Shown here one piece after another: positions 27,309 through 36,606 of a DNA stretch of 50,058 nt; the stretch's first letter is position 1; each line of letters starts with the position of its first letter. Origin of the DNA: Halopseudomonas pelagia CL-AP6 (GTDB lineage Bacteria > Pseudomonadota > Gammaproteobacteria > Pseudomonadales > Pseudomonadaceae); assembly GCF_000410875.1 (NCBI RefSeq), contig NZ_AROI01000045.1:1-50058 (forward strand). The letters run 5' to 3'. Under the pieces are notes generated by a model. That model was not told the DNA's origin. It worked only from the letters and a program-made list of their open reading frames with translations, and ran no database searches. Both the position numbers and the translations under genes were made by a program.

Positions 27309-27985
27309 GCCGGTTCAAGAATGAGGTCGCCCATCTGCAGGCGCATATCAGAACCCTGCGTATCGGCGGCGGTGCGCTGGTATTGGTCGCTCTGGTCATG
27401 GGTGGCGGCTGGTGGAGCGCGCCGCGTGACCTGACCATTCACGTACCGCCTGATCTGCGCTCCGGCAGCACCCGGTCATGGTGGGAGGTGCCGCCGGAGT
27501 CCGTTTACGCTTTCACCTTCTATGTCTTCCAGCAACTCAACCGCTGGCCGAGCAACGGTGATGAGGACTATGCCCGCAACCTGCACAGCCTCTCGGCTTA
27601 TTTCACACCGGCTTGTCGAGCGTTCCTGCAAGCGGATTACGACTACCGGCGCAGCACAGGCGAACTGCGCCAAAGAGTGCGTGGCATCTATGAGATTCCG
27701 GGGCGTGGCTATGGTGACAACCCCACTGACCGGGTGCGTGTGCTGTCTGCCCGGGACTGGGTGGTCACGCTCGATCTGACTGCCGAGGAATACCACGGCT
27801 CGGAACAGGTCAAACGGGCCTTCGTGCGTTATCCGATCAAGGTCGTTCGGGTGGATGTAGACCCGGCGAGCAACCCCTTCGGCCTGATTCTCGACTGCTA
27901 CGACGGCGCGCCGCAGCGCATCACAGTGCCGGCACCAGATACCCCGGCCCATAGTGGTCTGGGGTTGCAAGGAGATCTCCCATGA
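27305..27985 (+). CDS. TIGR03746 family ICE protein (PFL_4703, VirB8/TraE-like)
   Basis: 226 residues from MSRFKNEVAHLQ; the frame extends upstream to 27014 inside TIGR03750 but without support. One N-terminal membrane anchor (about 20-38) is followed by a periplasmic domain, an arrangement like VirB8/TraE. Conserved stretches are WWEVPPESVYAFTFYVFQQLNRW and the final YPIKVVRVDVDP. It overlaps the next gene by 4 bases. Confidence 0.88.
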   Translation: MSRFKNEVAHLQAHIRTLRIGGGALVLVALVMGGGWWSAPRDLTIHVPPDLRSGSTRSWWEVPPESVYAFTFYVFQQLNRWPSNGDEDYARNLHSLSAYFTPACRAFLQADYDYRRSTGELRQRVRGIYEIPGRGYGDNPTDRVRVLSARDWVVTLDLTAEEYHGSEQVKRAFVRYPIKVVRVDVDPASNPFGLILDCYDGAPQRITVPAPDTPAHSGLGLQGDLP

Positions 27986-28857
27986 CATTGAAATACTCGG
28001 TTCTGGCCGCGTTGGGCGTGCTGGCCTGCGTGTTGGCCAACGCGGCACAGGCGGTGGACATTCTGCGCTGGGAGCGCCTGCCGCTGGCGGTACCGCTGGT
28101 CGTGGATCAGGAGCGCATCATGTTTATCGATCGCAATGTGCGCGTAGGGGTTCCCGCCAGTATCGGCGACCGCCTGCGTGTGCAAAGTGCTGGTGGTGCA
28201 GTCTATCTGCGGGCCAGCGAGCCGATTAAGCCTACCCGTTTGCAGCTGCAGGATACCGATACCGGAGCGCTGATCCTGCTCGACATCGCTGCCCGCCCAG
28301 TCGTTGAGGGTGAGCCTGAGCTGGAGCCGGTGCGAATTGTTGAGAGGGCTGTAGCGCAGGAGCAAGCGGACGAGTCACTCAAGCAGCCACCATCACCACG
28401 CGAAACCCCCATACCCGTGGTGCTGACCCGTCACGCCGCCCAGCAGCTCTATGCGCCACTACGCACCGTTGAAGCCGTGCCGGGCATCGTGCGCGTCAAC
28501 CTGCGCGGCGACCTGAACCTCGACACGCTGCTCCCCACCCTGGCAGTGCAGGGCGTGGCGTTGGCGGCCTGGCGGTTGGAGGATCTGTGGCTCACGGCGG
28601 TTCGGCTGACCAACAACAGCAGCGATTGGCTGGAACTCGACCCGCGTGCCTTGCAGGGCGACTTTGTCAGCGCCACCTTCCAGCACCCGAACCTCGGTCC
28701 ACGTGGGCTGCCGGAGGACACCACCGTGGTATATCTGGTGACCCGTGGTCATGGGCTGGCGCAATCACTGCTGCCAGCCATTCAGCGTTTCGACCCGGCG
28801 GTGCATCTGCCGCTTCCTCTACAATCAGAGTTGCAGGGAGACGGTCATGCGCAGTAA
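27982..28857 (+). CDS. TIGR03749 family ICE protein (TraK-like)
   Basis: 291 residues with a signal peptide (AAQA). The sequence begins with LRWERLPLAVPLVVDQERIMF and is rich in beta strands, as in TraK/VirB9-type core-complex proteins; the TraK comparison is from gene order. The C-terminal part (NLDTLLPTLAVQGV) is typical. The gene overlaps the next one by 11 bases. Confidence 0.87.
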   Translation: MTLKYSVLAALGVLACVLANAAQAVDILRWERLPLAVPLVVDQERIMFIDRNVRVGVPASIGDRLRVQSAGGAVYLRASEPIKPTRLQLQDTDTGALILLDIAARPVVEGEPELEPVRIVERAVAQEQADESLKQPPSPRETPIPVVLTRHAAQQLYAPLRTVEAVPGIVRVNLRGDLNLDTLLPTLAVQGVALAAWRLEDLWLTAVRLTNNSSDWLELDPRALQGDFVSATFQHPNLGPRGLPEDTTVVYLVTRGHGLAQSLLPAIQRFDPAVHLPLPLQSELQGDGHAQ

Positions 28858-30244
28858 CGGCTTGCTGAAATGGCTGATGATTCCGGTTGCGCTGCTGGTG
28901 CTGTTTGCCGTTATCCGCCTGTTTTCTGGTGGTAGCACATCCGATTCAGAGACAAGTGGATCCGGCAATCGACTCACGCCTGAAGAAATGCAGGCGCTGG
29001 GCATTGAAGGCGACACCCCGCACGACACCGTGGCAACACTGGTAGCTCAGGTCAAACAGATGCGTACCGAACTGCGCAGCGCACAGACCGAGAACCAGTC
29101 CCAGCGCAGCGAGAATGAGCGCCTGCGCCAACGCGAAAGCGCCATCGACCAGCGCATCAACACCGCGCTGGAATCGGAGCGCGATAAGCTGCGACGTGAC
29201 CAGACCCAGCTGGCCAACGAACGCCAGCAGACGGAGGGCTTGTTGCAGGACGTGCAGCGCCGTCTGGAAAGCCTGGGTAATGCTGACCTGCCTGTAGGAC
29301 TGGGCCTGCGAGAAGGTGATGCCGATGGCCTTGGCACAGACGGTCAGGTCCGATGGATCGATCCCGATGATACCCAGCAGACCGATAGCGGCAGCCGCAA
29401 CAGTAGCTTGCGTGTTCCAACCGGTTTCGGCCCCGCGCAGCAGCCGCTGGAAACCACCTTGAACAAGGTGGCGGACGCTGGCGCCAGGGCCGCCGGTGTC
29501 AGCAACACCAGAGCGGTCTATACGGTACCGAGCAACTCAACGCTCATGGGCTCGGTGGCGATGACCGCACTCATTGGTCGTGTCCCCATCGATGGCACTG
29601 TCAACGATCCATACCCGTTCAAGGTCGTGGTCGGCCCGGACAACCTGACCGCCAACGGCATCGACATGCCCGATGTAGCCGGCGCCGTGATCAGCGGAAC
29701 CGCCTCGGGTGACTGGACGCTGTCGTGCGTACGCGGCGAAGTGCGCTCGATCACCTTTGTTTTTCAGGATGGCACGATCCGCACCATCCCTGAAGACAGC
29801 GAGGGCAACAGGCAGCGCAACAACCAGCAGGACGGCCTGGGCTGGATCAGCGATCCCTACGGTATTCCCTGTGTGTCCGGCGTGCGCCGCAGCAATGCCC
29901 AGCAGTACCTCGGCACGCAGGCGTTGATCACCGCAGCAGGTGCCGGGGCAGCGTCACTGATTGACTCGGACAATGGTCAGATGTCCTACGTCGGCGCAGA
30001 TGGCTCCATTGGCACCGTAGGGATCGGCGCCAATGAAGCCATGGGTCGTGTACTGGGTGGTGGTGTGCGCGATATGGCTGATTGGGTCAACAAGCTCTAT
30101 GGCCAGGCCTTCGCCGCCGTCTATGTGCAGCCGGGCGCACAGGTTGCAGTTCATCTGGAGAAACCGCTAGCCATCGATTACGACCCCGAAGGCCGCCGCG
30201 TCGATCACCGCGCAGGAGAAAGTCATGCACTCGAACTGGATTAA
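28847..30244 (+). CDS. TIGR03752 family ICE protein (TraB/VirB10-like)
   Basis: 465 residues from MRSNGLLKWL. One membrane anchor (12-30) is followed by a long coiled coil (about 65-145, rich in Q, R and E) and a C-terminal beta-rich domain from about residue 225, with GRVPIDGTVNDPYPFK and the final VHLEKPLAIDYDPEGRRV. This is the layout of TraB/VirB10, the energy-sensing link between membranes. A longer frame to 28745 is not supported. It overlaps the lipoprotein gene by 20 bases. Confidence 0.88.
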   Translation: MRSNGLLKWLMIPVALLVLFAVIRLFSGGSTSDSETSGSGNRLTPEEMQALGIEGDTPHDTVATLVAQVKQMRTELRSAQTENQSQRSENERLRQRESAIDQRINTALESERDKLRRDQTQLANERQQTEGLLQDVQRRLESLGNADLPVGLGLREGDADGLGTDGQVRWIDPDDTQQTDSGSRNSSLRVPTGFGPAQQPLETTLNKVADAGARAAGVSNTRAVYTVPSNSTLMGSVAMTALIGRVPIDGTVNDPYPFKVVVGPDNLTANGIDMPDVAGAVISGTASGDWTLSCVRGEVRSITFVFQDGTIRTIPEDSEGNRQRNNQQDGLGWISDPYGIPCVSGVRRSNAQQYLGTQALITAAGAGAASLIDSDNGQMSYVGADGSIGTVGIGANEAMGRVLGGGVRDMADWVNKLYGQAFAAVYVQPGAQVAVHLEKPLAIDYDPEGRRVDHRAGESHALELD

Positions 30245-30659
30245 ACCGCTGTTGCTGGTTGCAGCCTTGGCGGTGCTGGCCGGCTGCGCCACCAGCAAGG
30301 AAGAACTGATGCCGCACGGCAGCCGCACCATGCAGGACATCTGGCAGCACGAAGCGGGTGAGGGCGGTAGCGGTCTGCAGAGTCGCCGTTACTTGCTCGA
30401 CGCACGGCAAAGCCTGCGCCGCCCGCTGACCGACGCCGACATGCAAATTTCCTCAGAACAGCAGGCCCGCTACACCCGCACCGCTGCCAACGAAATCCAC
30501 CGCCAGTTCCACCGGTTACCCAATCCTGATCTGGTCATGTACGTATTTCCCCACCTGGCAGGTACCGACCCGGTGCCGGTACCCGGTTACAGCACGGTAT
30601 TCCCGCTGTATCAGCGAGTGCAGTACGCGATGCCGGGTGAGCGCGTGGAGGACTACTGA
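30225..30659 (+). CDS. TIGR03751 family conjugal transfer lipoprotein (TraV-like)
   Basis: 144 residues with lipobox LAGC21. The downstream sequence ends in PVPVPGYSTVFPLYQRVQYAMPGE, typical of the family. A small outer-membrane lipoprotein between the VirB10-like and VirB4-like genes corresponds in position to TraV/VirB7. Its stop shares one base with the TraC start (TGATG). Confidence 0.88.
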   Translation: MHSNWIKPLLLVAALAVLAGCATSKEELMPHGSRTMQDIWQHEAGEGGSGLQSRRYLLDARQSLRRPLTDADMQISSEQQARYTRTAANEIHRQFHRLPNPDLVMYVFPHLAGTDPVPVPGYSTVFPLYQRVQYAMPGERVEDY

Positions 30660-33508
30660 TGGTGTTCGCGCTTCCCTGGCGCAAGTGTACCAAAGCGCCG
30701 GCAGAGGGCGCCGCACCGCCAGACGCCTGGCAGCGCCATGTGCAGGCGCTGAACGAGGCGGGTATCCCTGAACCTGGCGCAGCAGTGCAGGGTGGCAAAC
30801 CAGCCACACAGGCCGATGAACAGGTCTTGTACCGCAGGGCCCCCTCGTTTGTCAGCCTGCTGCCATGGGTGGAATACCTGCCCGACAGCCGCTGCATGCT
30901 GCTTGAAGACGGCCAATCGGTGGCGGCCTTCTTCGAGCTGACCCCGCTGGGCACCGAAGGCCGCGAGGCACTCTGGCTGGCCCAAGCGCGCGACTCGCTG
31001 GAGAACGCGCTACAGGACAGTTTTGACGAACTGGAGGGCAACCCCTGGGTCGTGCAGTTGTATGCCCAGGACGAAACCAACGTCGACCACTACATGCAGA
31101 CGCTGAGAGCGTATATCCAGCCGCGAGCGCAAGGCACACAATTCACCGAATTCTACCTGCGTTTCTTTGAGCATCACCTGGACGCCATTGCCAAACCCGG
31201 CGGACTCTTCGAGGACACCGTCGTATCGCGACTGCGTTGGCGCGGACAAAGCCGGCGGGTGCGTATGGTGGTGTACCGCCACGTCACTGCAGGCACTTCA
31301 CGGCGCGGCCAATCGCCCGAGCAGGAACTGAATATCATCTGCGACCGGCTGCTGGGTGGCCTGTCCAATGCCGGCATCACAGCGCAGCGGCTGGATGCAT
31401 CGCAGATCCATGACTGGTTGTTGCGCTGGTTCAATCCGCGTCCCACCATGCTCGGGCCAACCCAGGCGGATCGCGAGCGCTTTTACCGCCTCGCCGCCTA
31501 CCAGCAGACCAGCGACCCTGACGAGATCGAGCTGGCTTCGGGTCGCGACTTCAGCCAGCGGCTGTTCTTCGGCCAGCCGCGCTCGGATGTGGGCAAGGGG
31601 CTGTGGTACTTCGACGCCATGCCGCACAGGGTCATGGTCACCGACCGCCTGCGCACGCCACCGTTGACCGGTCACCTGACCGGCGAGATCCGCAAGGGTG
31701 ACGCGATCAATACGGTGTTCGATCAGATGCCGGAAGACAGCGTCATGTGCTTGACGCTGGTGGCGACGCCGCAGGACATCCTTGAGGGGCAGCTCAATCA
31801 GCTGGCCAAAAAAGCGGTGGGGGAGACCCTGGATTCCGAACAGACGCTCCAGGCCGTACAACAAGCCCGTTCCCTGATTGGCAGTGCGCACAAACTCTAC
31901 CGTGCCAGCCTGGTGTTTTATCTGCGTGGTCAGGATGAAGCCGAACTGGATAACAGAGGGCTGCAGCTGGCGAACGTCATGCTCAATGCCGGCCTGCAGC
32001 CAGTGCGTGAAGACGATGAAGTCGCGCCTCTCAACAGCTACGTGCGCTGGCTGCCTTGCGCCTATAACTCGAGTCAGGATCGCAAGCAGTGGTATACGCA
32101 GCTGATGTTCGCCCAGCACGCAGCCAACCTCGCTCCTGTATGGGGCCGCAGCCAAGGCACTGGCCATCCCGGTATCACCTTTTTCAACCGTGGCGGCGCA
32201 CCGATCACCTTCGATCCCTTGAACCGCCTCGACCGGCAAATGAACGCGCACCTGTTCCTGTTTGGTCCGTCCGGTTCAGGTAAGTCGGCCACGCTGAACA
32301 ACCTGCTTATCCAGGTCACTGCGATCTACCGGCCAAGGCTGTTTATTGTGGAGGCGGGTAACTCGTTTGGCCTGTTCAGCGACTTTGCCAAACGCCTCGG
32401 GCTGACAGTCAATCGCGTCAAGCTCGCGCCGGGTGCCGGTGTCAGTCTGGCACCGTTCGCCGATGCCAGCCGACTGATCGAAACTCCGAGCGATGTAAGA
32501 ACACTCGATGCTGACGACCTGGACGATGACCAGGCGGACGAACAACGCGACGTACTGGGTGAGCTGGAGATCATCGCCCGTCTCATGATCACCGGCGGCG
32601 AGGACAAGGAAGAGGCCCGCATGACGCGCGCTGACCGCTCACTGATCCGCCAGTGCATTCTCGATGCGGCACGACGCTGCGTTGCTGAGCAGCGCACAGC
32701 GCTGACCCACGATGTACGCGACGCCCTGCGCGAACGCGGCCAGGATGCCACGCTGCCAGAGTCTCGGCGCACCCGGCTGATGGAAATGGCCGATGCCATG
32801 GACATGTTCTGCCAGGGTGCCGAGGGCGAGATGTTCGACCGACCGGGCACACCCTGGCCGGAGGCCGATATCACCCTGGTCGATATGGCCACCTATGCCC
32901 GGGAAGGTTATAGCGCCCAGCTCTCGATCGCCTACATATCGCTGATCAATACCGTTAACAACATCGCAGAGCGTGATCAGTACCTCGGCCGGCCCATCAT
33001 CAATGTCACCGACGAGGGGCACGTCATTACCAGGAATCCGCTGTTGTCGCCCTATGTGGTGAAGATCACCAAGATGTGGCGAAAACTGGGCGCCTGGTTC
33101 TGGCTGGCCACGCAGAATATCGACGACCTGCCCAAGGCAGCCGAGCCCATGCTCAACATGATCGAATGGTGGCTCTGTCTGTCGATGCCCCCAGACGAGG
33201 TAGAAAAAATCGCCACATTCCGCGAGCTATCACCAGCGCAGAAGGCACTCATGCTGTCGGCCAGGAAGGAAGCAGGCAAATACACCGAAGGGGTGATCCT
33301 ATCCAAGAGCATGGAAGTGTTGTTCCGTGCCGTACCCCCTAGCCTGTACCTGGCCCTGGCCCAAACGGAGCCTGAAGAGAAAGCAGAGCGCTTCCAGCTC
33401 ATGCAACAGCATGGCATCAGCGAGCTGGACGCGGCGATCAAGATGGCAGAAAGGATTGACCAGGCCCGCGGAATTACACCGCTACTGTACGAAGACGTGC
33501 TGCCTTAA
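30659..33508 (+). CDS. traC: Conjugative transfer ATPase (VirB4/TraC type, TIGR03744)
   Basis: 949 residues, the normal length. The Walker A motif is G536PSGSGKS543, and the Walker B region is in the PIINVTDEGHVI segment. An acidic insertion DADDLDDDQADEQRD (about 620-635) is notable. The C-terminal part ends in SELDAAIKMAERIDQARGI. It powers assembly of the transfer channel. Its 3' end is present a second time, in degenerate form, at 34550-34665, beyond the Fic pair. Confidence 0.94.
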   Translation: MVFALPWRKCTKAPAEGAAPPDAWQRHVQALNEAGIPEPGAAVQGGKPATQADEQVLYRRAPSFVSLLPWVEYLPDSRCMLLEDGQSVAAFFELTPLGTEGREALWLAQARDSLENALQDSFDELEGNPWVVQLYAQDETNVDHYMQTLRAYIQPRAQGTQFTEFYLRFFEHHLDAIAKPGGLFEDTVVSRLRWRGQSRRVRMVVYRHVTAGTSRRGQSPEQELNIICDRLLGGLSNAGITAQRLDASQIHDWLLRWFNPRPTMLGPTQADRERFYRLAAYQQTSDPDEIELASGRDFSQRLFFGQPRSDVGKGLWYFDAMPHRVMVTDRLRTPPLTGHLTGEIRKGDAINTVFDQMPEDSVMCLTLVATPQDILEGQLNQLAKKAVGETLDSEQTLQAVQQARSLIGSAHKLYRASLVFYLRGQDEAELDNRGLQLANVMLNAGLQPVREDDEVAPLNSYVRWLPCAYNSSQDRKQWYTQLMFAQHAANLAPVWGRSQGTGHPGITFFNRGGAPITFDPLNRLDRQMNAHLFLFGPSGSGKSATLNNLLIQVTAIYRPRLFIVEAGNSFGLFSDFAKRLGLTVNRVKLAPGAGVSLAPFADASRLIETPSDVRTLDADDLDDDQADEQRDVLGELEIIARLMITGGEDKEEARMTRADRSLIRQCILDAARRCVAEQRTALTHDVRDALRERGQDATLPESRRTRLMEMADAMDMFCQGAEGEMFDRPGTPWPEADITLVDMATYAREGYSAQLSIAYISLINTVNNIAERDQYLGRPIINVTDEGHVITRNPLLSPYVVKITKMWRKLGAWFWLATQNIDDLPKAAEPMLNMIEWWLCLSMPPDEVEKIATFRELSPAQKALMLSARKEAGKYTEGVILSKSMEVLFRAVPPSLYLALAQTEPEEKAERFQLMQQHGISELDAAIKMAERIDQARGITPLLYEDVLP

Positions 33509-33605
33509 TCGATGGAGAGTGCGCTACACTGGATACTGAAGCTGGCATTGCAAAACGCTTGGACTGTGTTTTTTCATGCGACTGCTCTGATCACAGGGTT
33601 TCGCC

Positions 33606-33633
33606 TTGATGCCCGATCACTTTCCTCTATACA
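33606..33633 (+). promoter_or_regulatory. Promoter of the VbhA/Fic pair
   Basis: TTGATG (33606-33611) and TATACA (33628-33633) are 16 bases apart, a good sigma-70 match, 30 bases before the antitoxin start codon, which has GAGGGTGGA upstream. Confidence 0.5.
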
Positions 33634-33663
33634 GTAAGCGGTAGGTTTCTTGAGGGTGGACTC

Positions 33664-33843
33664 ATGCTGGATATCCAAGACTTAACGCGCACTGCAACCG
33701 TCAACCACGTTGTCGCCACAAACAACCTGGAAGGTGCCCGCACTAGCGCTTTCGTGGCGAAAAAGATGGCCGAGTACCGTGACGGCAAGATCTCATCTGC
33801 AGAGCTCCTCGCAGCGACCAAAGCCCGTTACAGCTCCAAATGA
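33664..33843 (+). CDS. VbhA-like Fic antitoxin
   Basis: 59 residues, MLDIQDLTRTATV to ARYSSK. The inhibitory motif (S/T)xxxE(G/N) is T19NNLEG24 in a short helix, as in the class I antitoxin VbhA; its glutamate blocks ATP in the Fic active site. The C-terminal DGKISSAELLAATKARY matches the VbhA family pattern. The start codon is preceded by GAGGGTGGA. The stop overlaps the Fic start codon (ATGA), so the two are coupled. Confidence 0.88.
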   Translation: MLDIQDLTRTATVNHVVATNNLEGARTSAFVAKKMAEYRDGKISSAELLAATKARYSSK

Positions 33844-34490
33844 CCAGCGATATCACCCATGATCATGATGAAGGTGATGATCACTATTACGCCGCAGGCT
33901 ATTCCGTCGAAGTCGATCCTTACGTTTATCCCAACGGCGTTCTGATCAACCTTTTGAACATTCAGGACACTGCCTCCCTGGGTGAAGCTGAAACTGACTT
34001 TGCGTCGGTTCGCATCATCCAGCTCCAGGAAGTGCCCATCGAAGGAGACTTGTCACTCACGCACCTGAAGGCTATTCATCGGTTCATTTTTCAGGATATT
34101 TACCCTTGGGCAGGTGAGTGCCGAAAAGTCGATATCGCCAAGAACGACACGATATTTCTAGCGCATCAGGAAATTGAAGCTGCGTTTCATGACATGTGGC
34201 TTCGCCTCAAACAAACTGACTTTCTGGCTTTGTTGAAAGGGGATCTGAAAAGTTTTGCTGCCGAGGCGGGGGTTGCGTTTGGTTGCATCAACCATATCCA
34301 CCCATTTCGTGAAGGGAATGGACGGACACAGCGCGAGTACCTGGACTGTTTAGCACGGCGTGCTGGTTTTGTGCTGGAGTGGGGCGGTGTATCCAAGCTG
34401 GCCATGAAGGATGCTTGTGTCAGCGCGGTGACAGATCCAGAGTGCAAGGCTCTGGCGAAATTGATTCAGCTGAGTGCAAAAAAACGCTGA
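33840..34490 (+). CDS. fic: Fic toxin (VbhT-like, class I)
   Basis: 216 residues. The active-site motif is H154PFREGNGRTQR165, a perfect match to HPFx(D/E)GN(G/K)R; IYPWAGECR (about 87-95) is the conserved flap region. The protein has no inhibitory motif of its own, so it depends on the antitoxin at 33664. Such enzymes AMPylate DNA gyrase and topoisomerase IV in VbhT and related FicT proteins; target here is an inference. It lies between the two traC copies. Confidence 0.93.
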   Translation: MTSDITHDHDEGDDHYYAAGYSVEVDPYVYPNGVLINLLNIQDTASLGEAETDFASVRIIQLQEVPIEGDLSLTHLKAIHRFIFQDIYPWAGECRKVDIAKNDTIFLAHQEIEAAFHDMWLRLKQTDFLALLKGDLKSFAAEAGVAFGCINHIHPFREGNGRTQREYLDCLARRAGFVLEWGGVSKLAMKDACVSAVTDPECKALAKLIQLSAKKR

Positions 34491-34549
34491 CTTCTTGCTG
34501 ACTGCCACCACAATCTCACTGGTAGGCTGGGAGTACTTGACCCCTCCCA

Positions 34550-34665
34550 AGCCTGTACCTGGCCCTGGCCCAAAAGCAGAGTGCTACCAGCTCATGCAGC
34601 ATCATGGCATCAGCGAGCTGGATGCAGCGATCAAAGTGGTGGAAGGGATCAATCAATCGTGGAGT
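34550..34665 (+). pseudogene. Degenerate second copy of the traC 3' end
   Basis: This segment aligns with 33341-33470 in the same orientation: it begins AGCCTGTACCTGGCCCTGGC in both, loses about 16 bases, and continues with CAGCTCATGCA and CATGGCATCAGCGAGCTGGA. It encodes SELDAAIK as traC does but is out of frame with its own beginning. Identity is high but not complete, so it is either old or from a different ICE. It lies 60 bases after the Fic stop. Confidence 0.85.
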
Positions 34666-34765
34666 ATTCAGCTGCTGGATCTGGGTAGCACCGCAGCAGA
34701 GAGTACGGGCGGGCAGGGGAGATACGATGAGATGCGATGGATCCATGTTTCAGTACCGCAGATAC

Positions 34766-34788
34766 GAAAAACCCGGCACGGAGCCGGG
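34766..34788 (-). terminator. Rho-independent terminator of the CHAD gene
   Basis: On the minus strand CCCGGC-TCCGT-GCCGGG is followed by TTTTT, about 145 bases after the CHAD stop. The plus strand shows the same stem preceded by AAAAAA. Confidence 0.75.
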
Positions 34789-34934
34789 CTATCGACGGGT
34801 GCTAATCCTTTAGCAGAGGGCATCCTATATCTTGAATATGAAAAAATCATGACAATATTGCTAGTGGCATGTAGGGCAGTCTTCAATAAAACGGGATAGA
34901 TATTCCTGCGTGCCGCAAAGCGGTGGCCAAGAGT

Positions 34935-35774
34935 CTACCGGCTCTTCTTCTCTTTCGTAGTGGCTGGGTTTTCCTTCGACGTGCGTGGTTTCACCTTCAC
35001 CTTCTCCTTCGGCAGCAACTCGGCCAGCTCGCTCAACGCTACCTCGGCCTCTTTTAGCTCTTGCTTTGAGGCCTCTTCCCATTGCAACGCCAATGGCTGC
35101 AGATCGCTCTCACGCCGGGCTGCAAGCCCCCATTGAAAGTGGTCATGCCATGCGCCGAGTGCAGCCTGAGCCTTCTTCAGCGATTTGGTTGCGGCAGTTG
35201 GTAGAGGGGATAGCTGTGGGAAGGCATCAGTGAGATAACGGGTTCGTTTGACCAGAATACGCAGTTGATGTCGGTCGAACTCGACGTCTTTCAAGGCTGC
35301 ATGCAGCTTGTCTATTTGTCTGGTTAGCGCCTTACCGATGATGCGCTTGAGCGCTTGCGAATCTTCGCCCAGTTTCGATTTTCTGAACGCAACAGGCCAC
35401 TGCTGCAGTGCTGCAAAAAGCCGTTGCAGCTCCGGCGCGGCCACGATCAGCTGATAGTCCGTTTGCAAACGCCGGCGGCGGACGTCAGCCAAGGTGTCAT
35501 GGCCACGTTGCTGTAGTTCGATGATCAGCACCTCCAGATCCCGTGTCGGGGTGGTCAGCCGGCCGACTTCGGCGGCAGCCTCGCGCAGTGTCTGGCTCTC
35601 AGGCTGGGAGCGGAGTGGGGCCGTCAGGCTGCGAATGCGTCTGACCGCGATGCGTAAGTCATGCAACGCCTCCACATCCGCCTCCACATCCGCCGCCTCA
35701 TCCAAACGTCTATATGCCTCAAGCAGAGCCTCTTCAAGGCTGCGAATCTCTGCCACATAGTTATCAGAGAACAC
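34935..35774 (-). CDS. CHAD domain protein
   Basis: 279 residues, mostly helical with many arginines and histidines: HDLRIAVRRIRSL (38-50) in the first half and DRHQLRILVKRTRYL in the second, the two conserved parts of the CHAD domain, which binds inorganic polyphosphate. The C-terminal 30 residues are a lysine-rich tail (KVKPRTSK). The gene reads opposite to the tra genes and has its own terminator. It is cargo; a polyphosphate role in the ICE is an inference. Confidence 0.9.
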   Translation of the reverse strand: MFSDNYVAEIRSLEEALLEAYRRLDEAADVEADVEALHDLRIAVRRIRSLTAPLRSQPESQTLREAAAEVGRLTTPTRDLEVLIIELQQRGHDTLADVRRRRLQTDYQLIVAAPELQRLFAALQQWPVAFRKSKLGEDSQALKRIIGKALTRQIDKLHAALKDVEFDRHQLRILVKRTRYLTDAFPQLSPLPTAATKSLKKAQAALGAWHDHFQWGLAARRESDLQPLALQWEEASKQELKEAEVALSELAELLPKEKVKVKPRTSKENPATTKEKKSR

Positions 35775-35901
35775 TGCGGTATACCCGTCTACGAAGTGGA
35801 CCTGAATCAGGTTAGCAGAAATTAAGCAAAGCGGTAGGTGGGAGAGGTATGGTAGTGGTCTAATATAACCGCAGATGAATTAGAGCAGAAGGAACCAAGG
35901 G

Positions 35902-36606
35902 ATGCTCAATGCAGTACTCTCCGGCAAAAAGCGCGGCACTGGCTTACAGAACATGCAAACCACATTGGAGCAGGCAGAAGGTGCTGAGGATGCCTTGACA
36001 GCCAGCGTCTTTGAACGTCTTGCCTACCTGCCGGATAACCTGTTCACAAACGTGTTTACAGAGCTGCTGGGGCAAAGTTTTGGGCCACTGCAGTCGATTG
36101 AATACTGGCCGTCCTGGTTTCTTAAAGACGGCAAGCGGGTTGAACCTGACGTACTGTTGCAAGACGCTCAGCATTCTTTGCTGGTCGAGGCCAAGCGACA
36201 TGATGTTGTGCGTCAGCAGAATGTATTTCAACTGGCCCAGGAGCTGGAGTCTGGCTGGGAGCAGGATGCGCTGTCAGATAACTGCATCCTGCTCACATTG
36301 GGTGGCTTGAAGGATTACAGTGAAAAAGGGCAAGACGATTTGCTGAAGGAATTGCTTCCTCTTTTGCCTACTGGCAGTGCAGAACGTTTCACATTGGTTT
36401 GCCGCAGCTGGCAACAGCTTTATCAGGCGCTGGAAGCGAACCTGCCGCCCGACTCACCGCCAGGGTGTCTACGCCTGCTAGATGATGTCGCCAGCTGCTA
36501 TGCTTGGCATCGCCTGCGTGCTCACCCAATGCGCTGGCTCAATAATCTACAGCCCGTTGAACTCAAAACCGCCCCCGGCGCATTTACCCACTGGAGGATA
36601 AAATGA
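35902..36606 (+). CDS. PD-(D/E)XK nuclease-like protein, first gene of a two-gene module
   Basis: 234 residues. The segment E81PDVLLQ followed by LLVEAKRHD has the PD-(D/E)xK pattern: P82-D83, 12 residues, E96-A-K98. A QQNVFQLAQEL helix follows, as in restriction-like nucleases. No other domain is seen. A later in-frame ATG (35953, MQTTLEQAEG) could be the start. It overlaps the next gene by 4 bases (ATGA), so both are translated together. The pair stands between CHAD and the degraded region before radC, a usual place for defence genes. The nuclease assignment is from motif only. Confidence 0.65.
   Translation: MLNAVLSGKKRGTGLQNMQTTLEQAEGAEDALTASVFERLAYLPDNLFTNVFTELLGQSFGPLQSIEYWPSWFLKDGKRVEPDVLLQDAQHSLLVEAKRHDVVRQQNVFQLAQELESGWEQDALSDNCILLTLGGLKDYSEKGQDDLLKELLPLLPTGSAERFTLVCRSWQQLYQALEANLPPDSPPGCLRLLDDVASCYAWHRLRAHPMRWLNNLQPVELKTAPGAFTHWRIK

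Noticed and set aside
33512..33637. 41-residue ORF directly after traC (MESALHWILKL)
   Set aside because: No ribosome site, no recognisable family, and its end overlaps the promoter of the Fic pair; probably chance.
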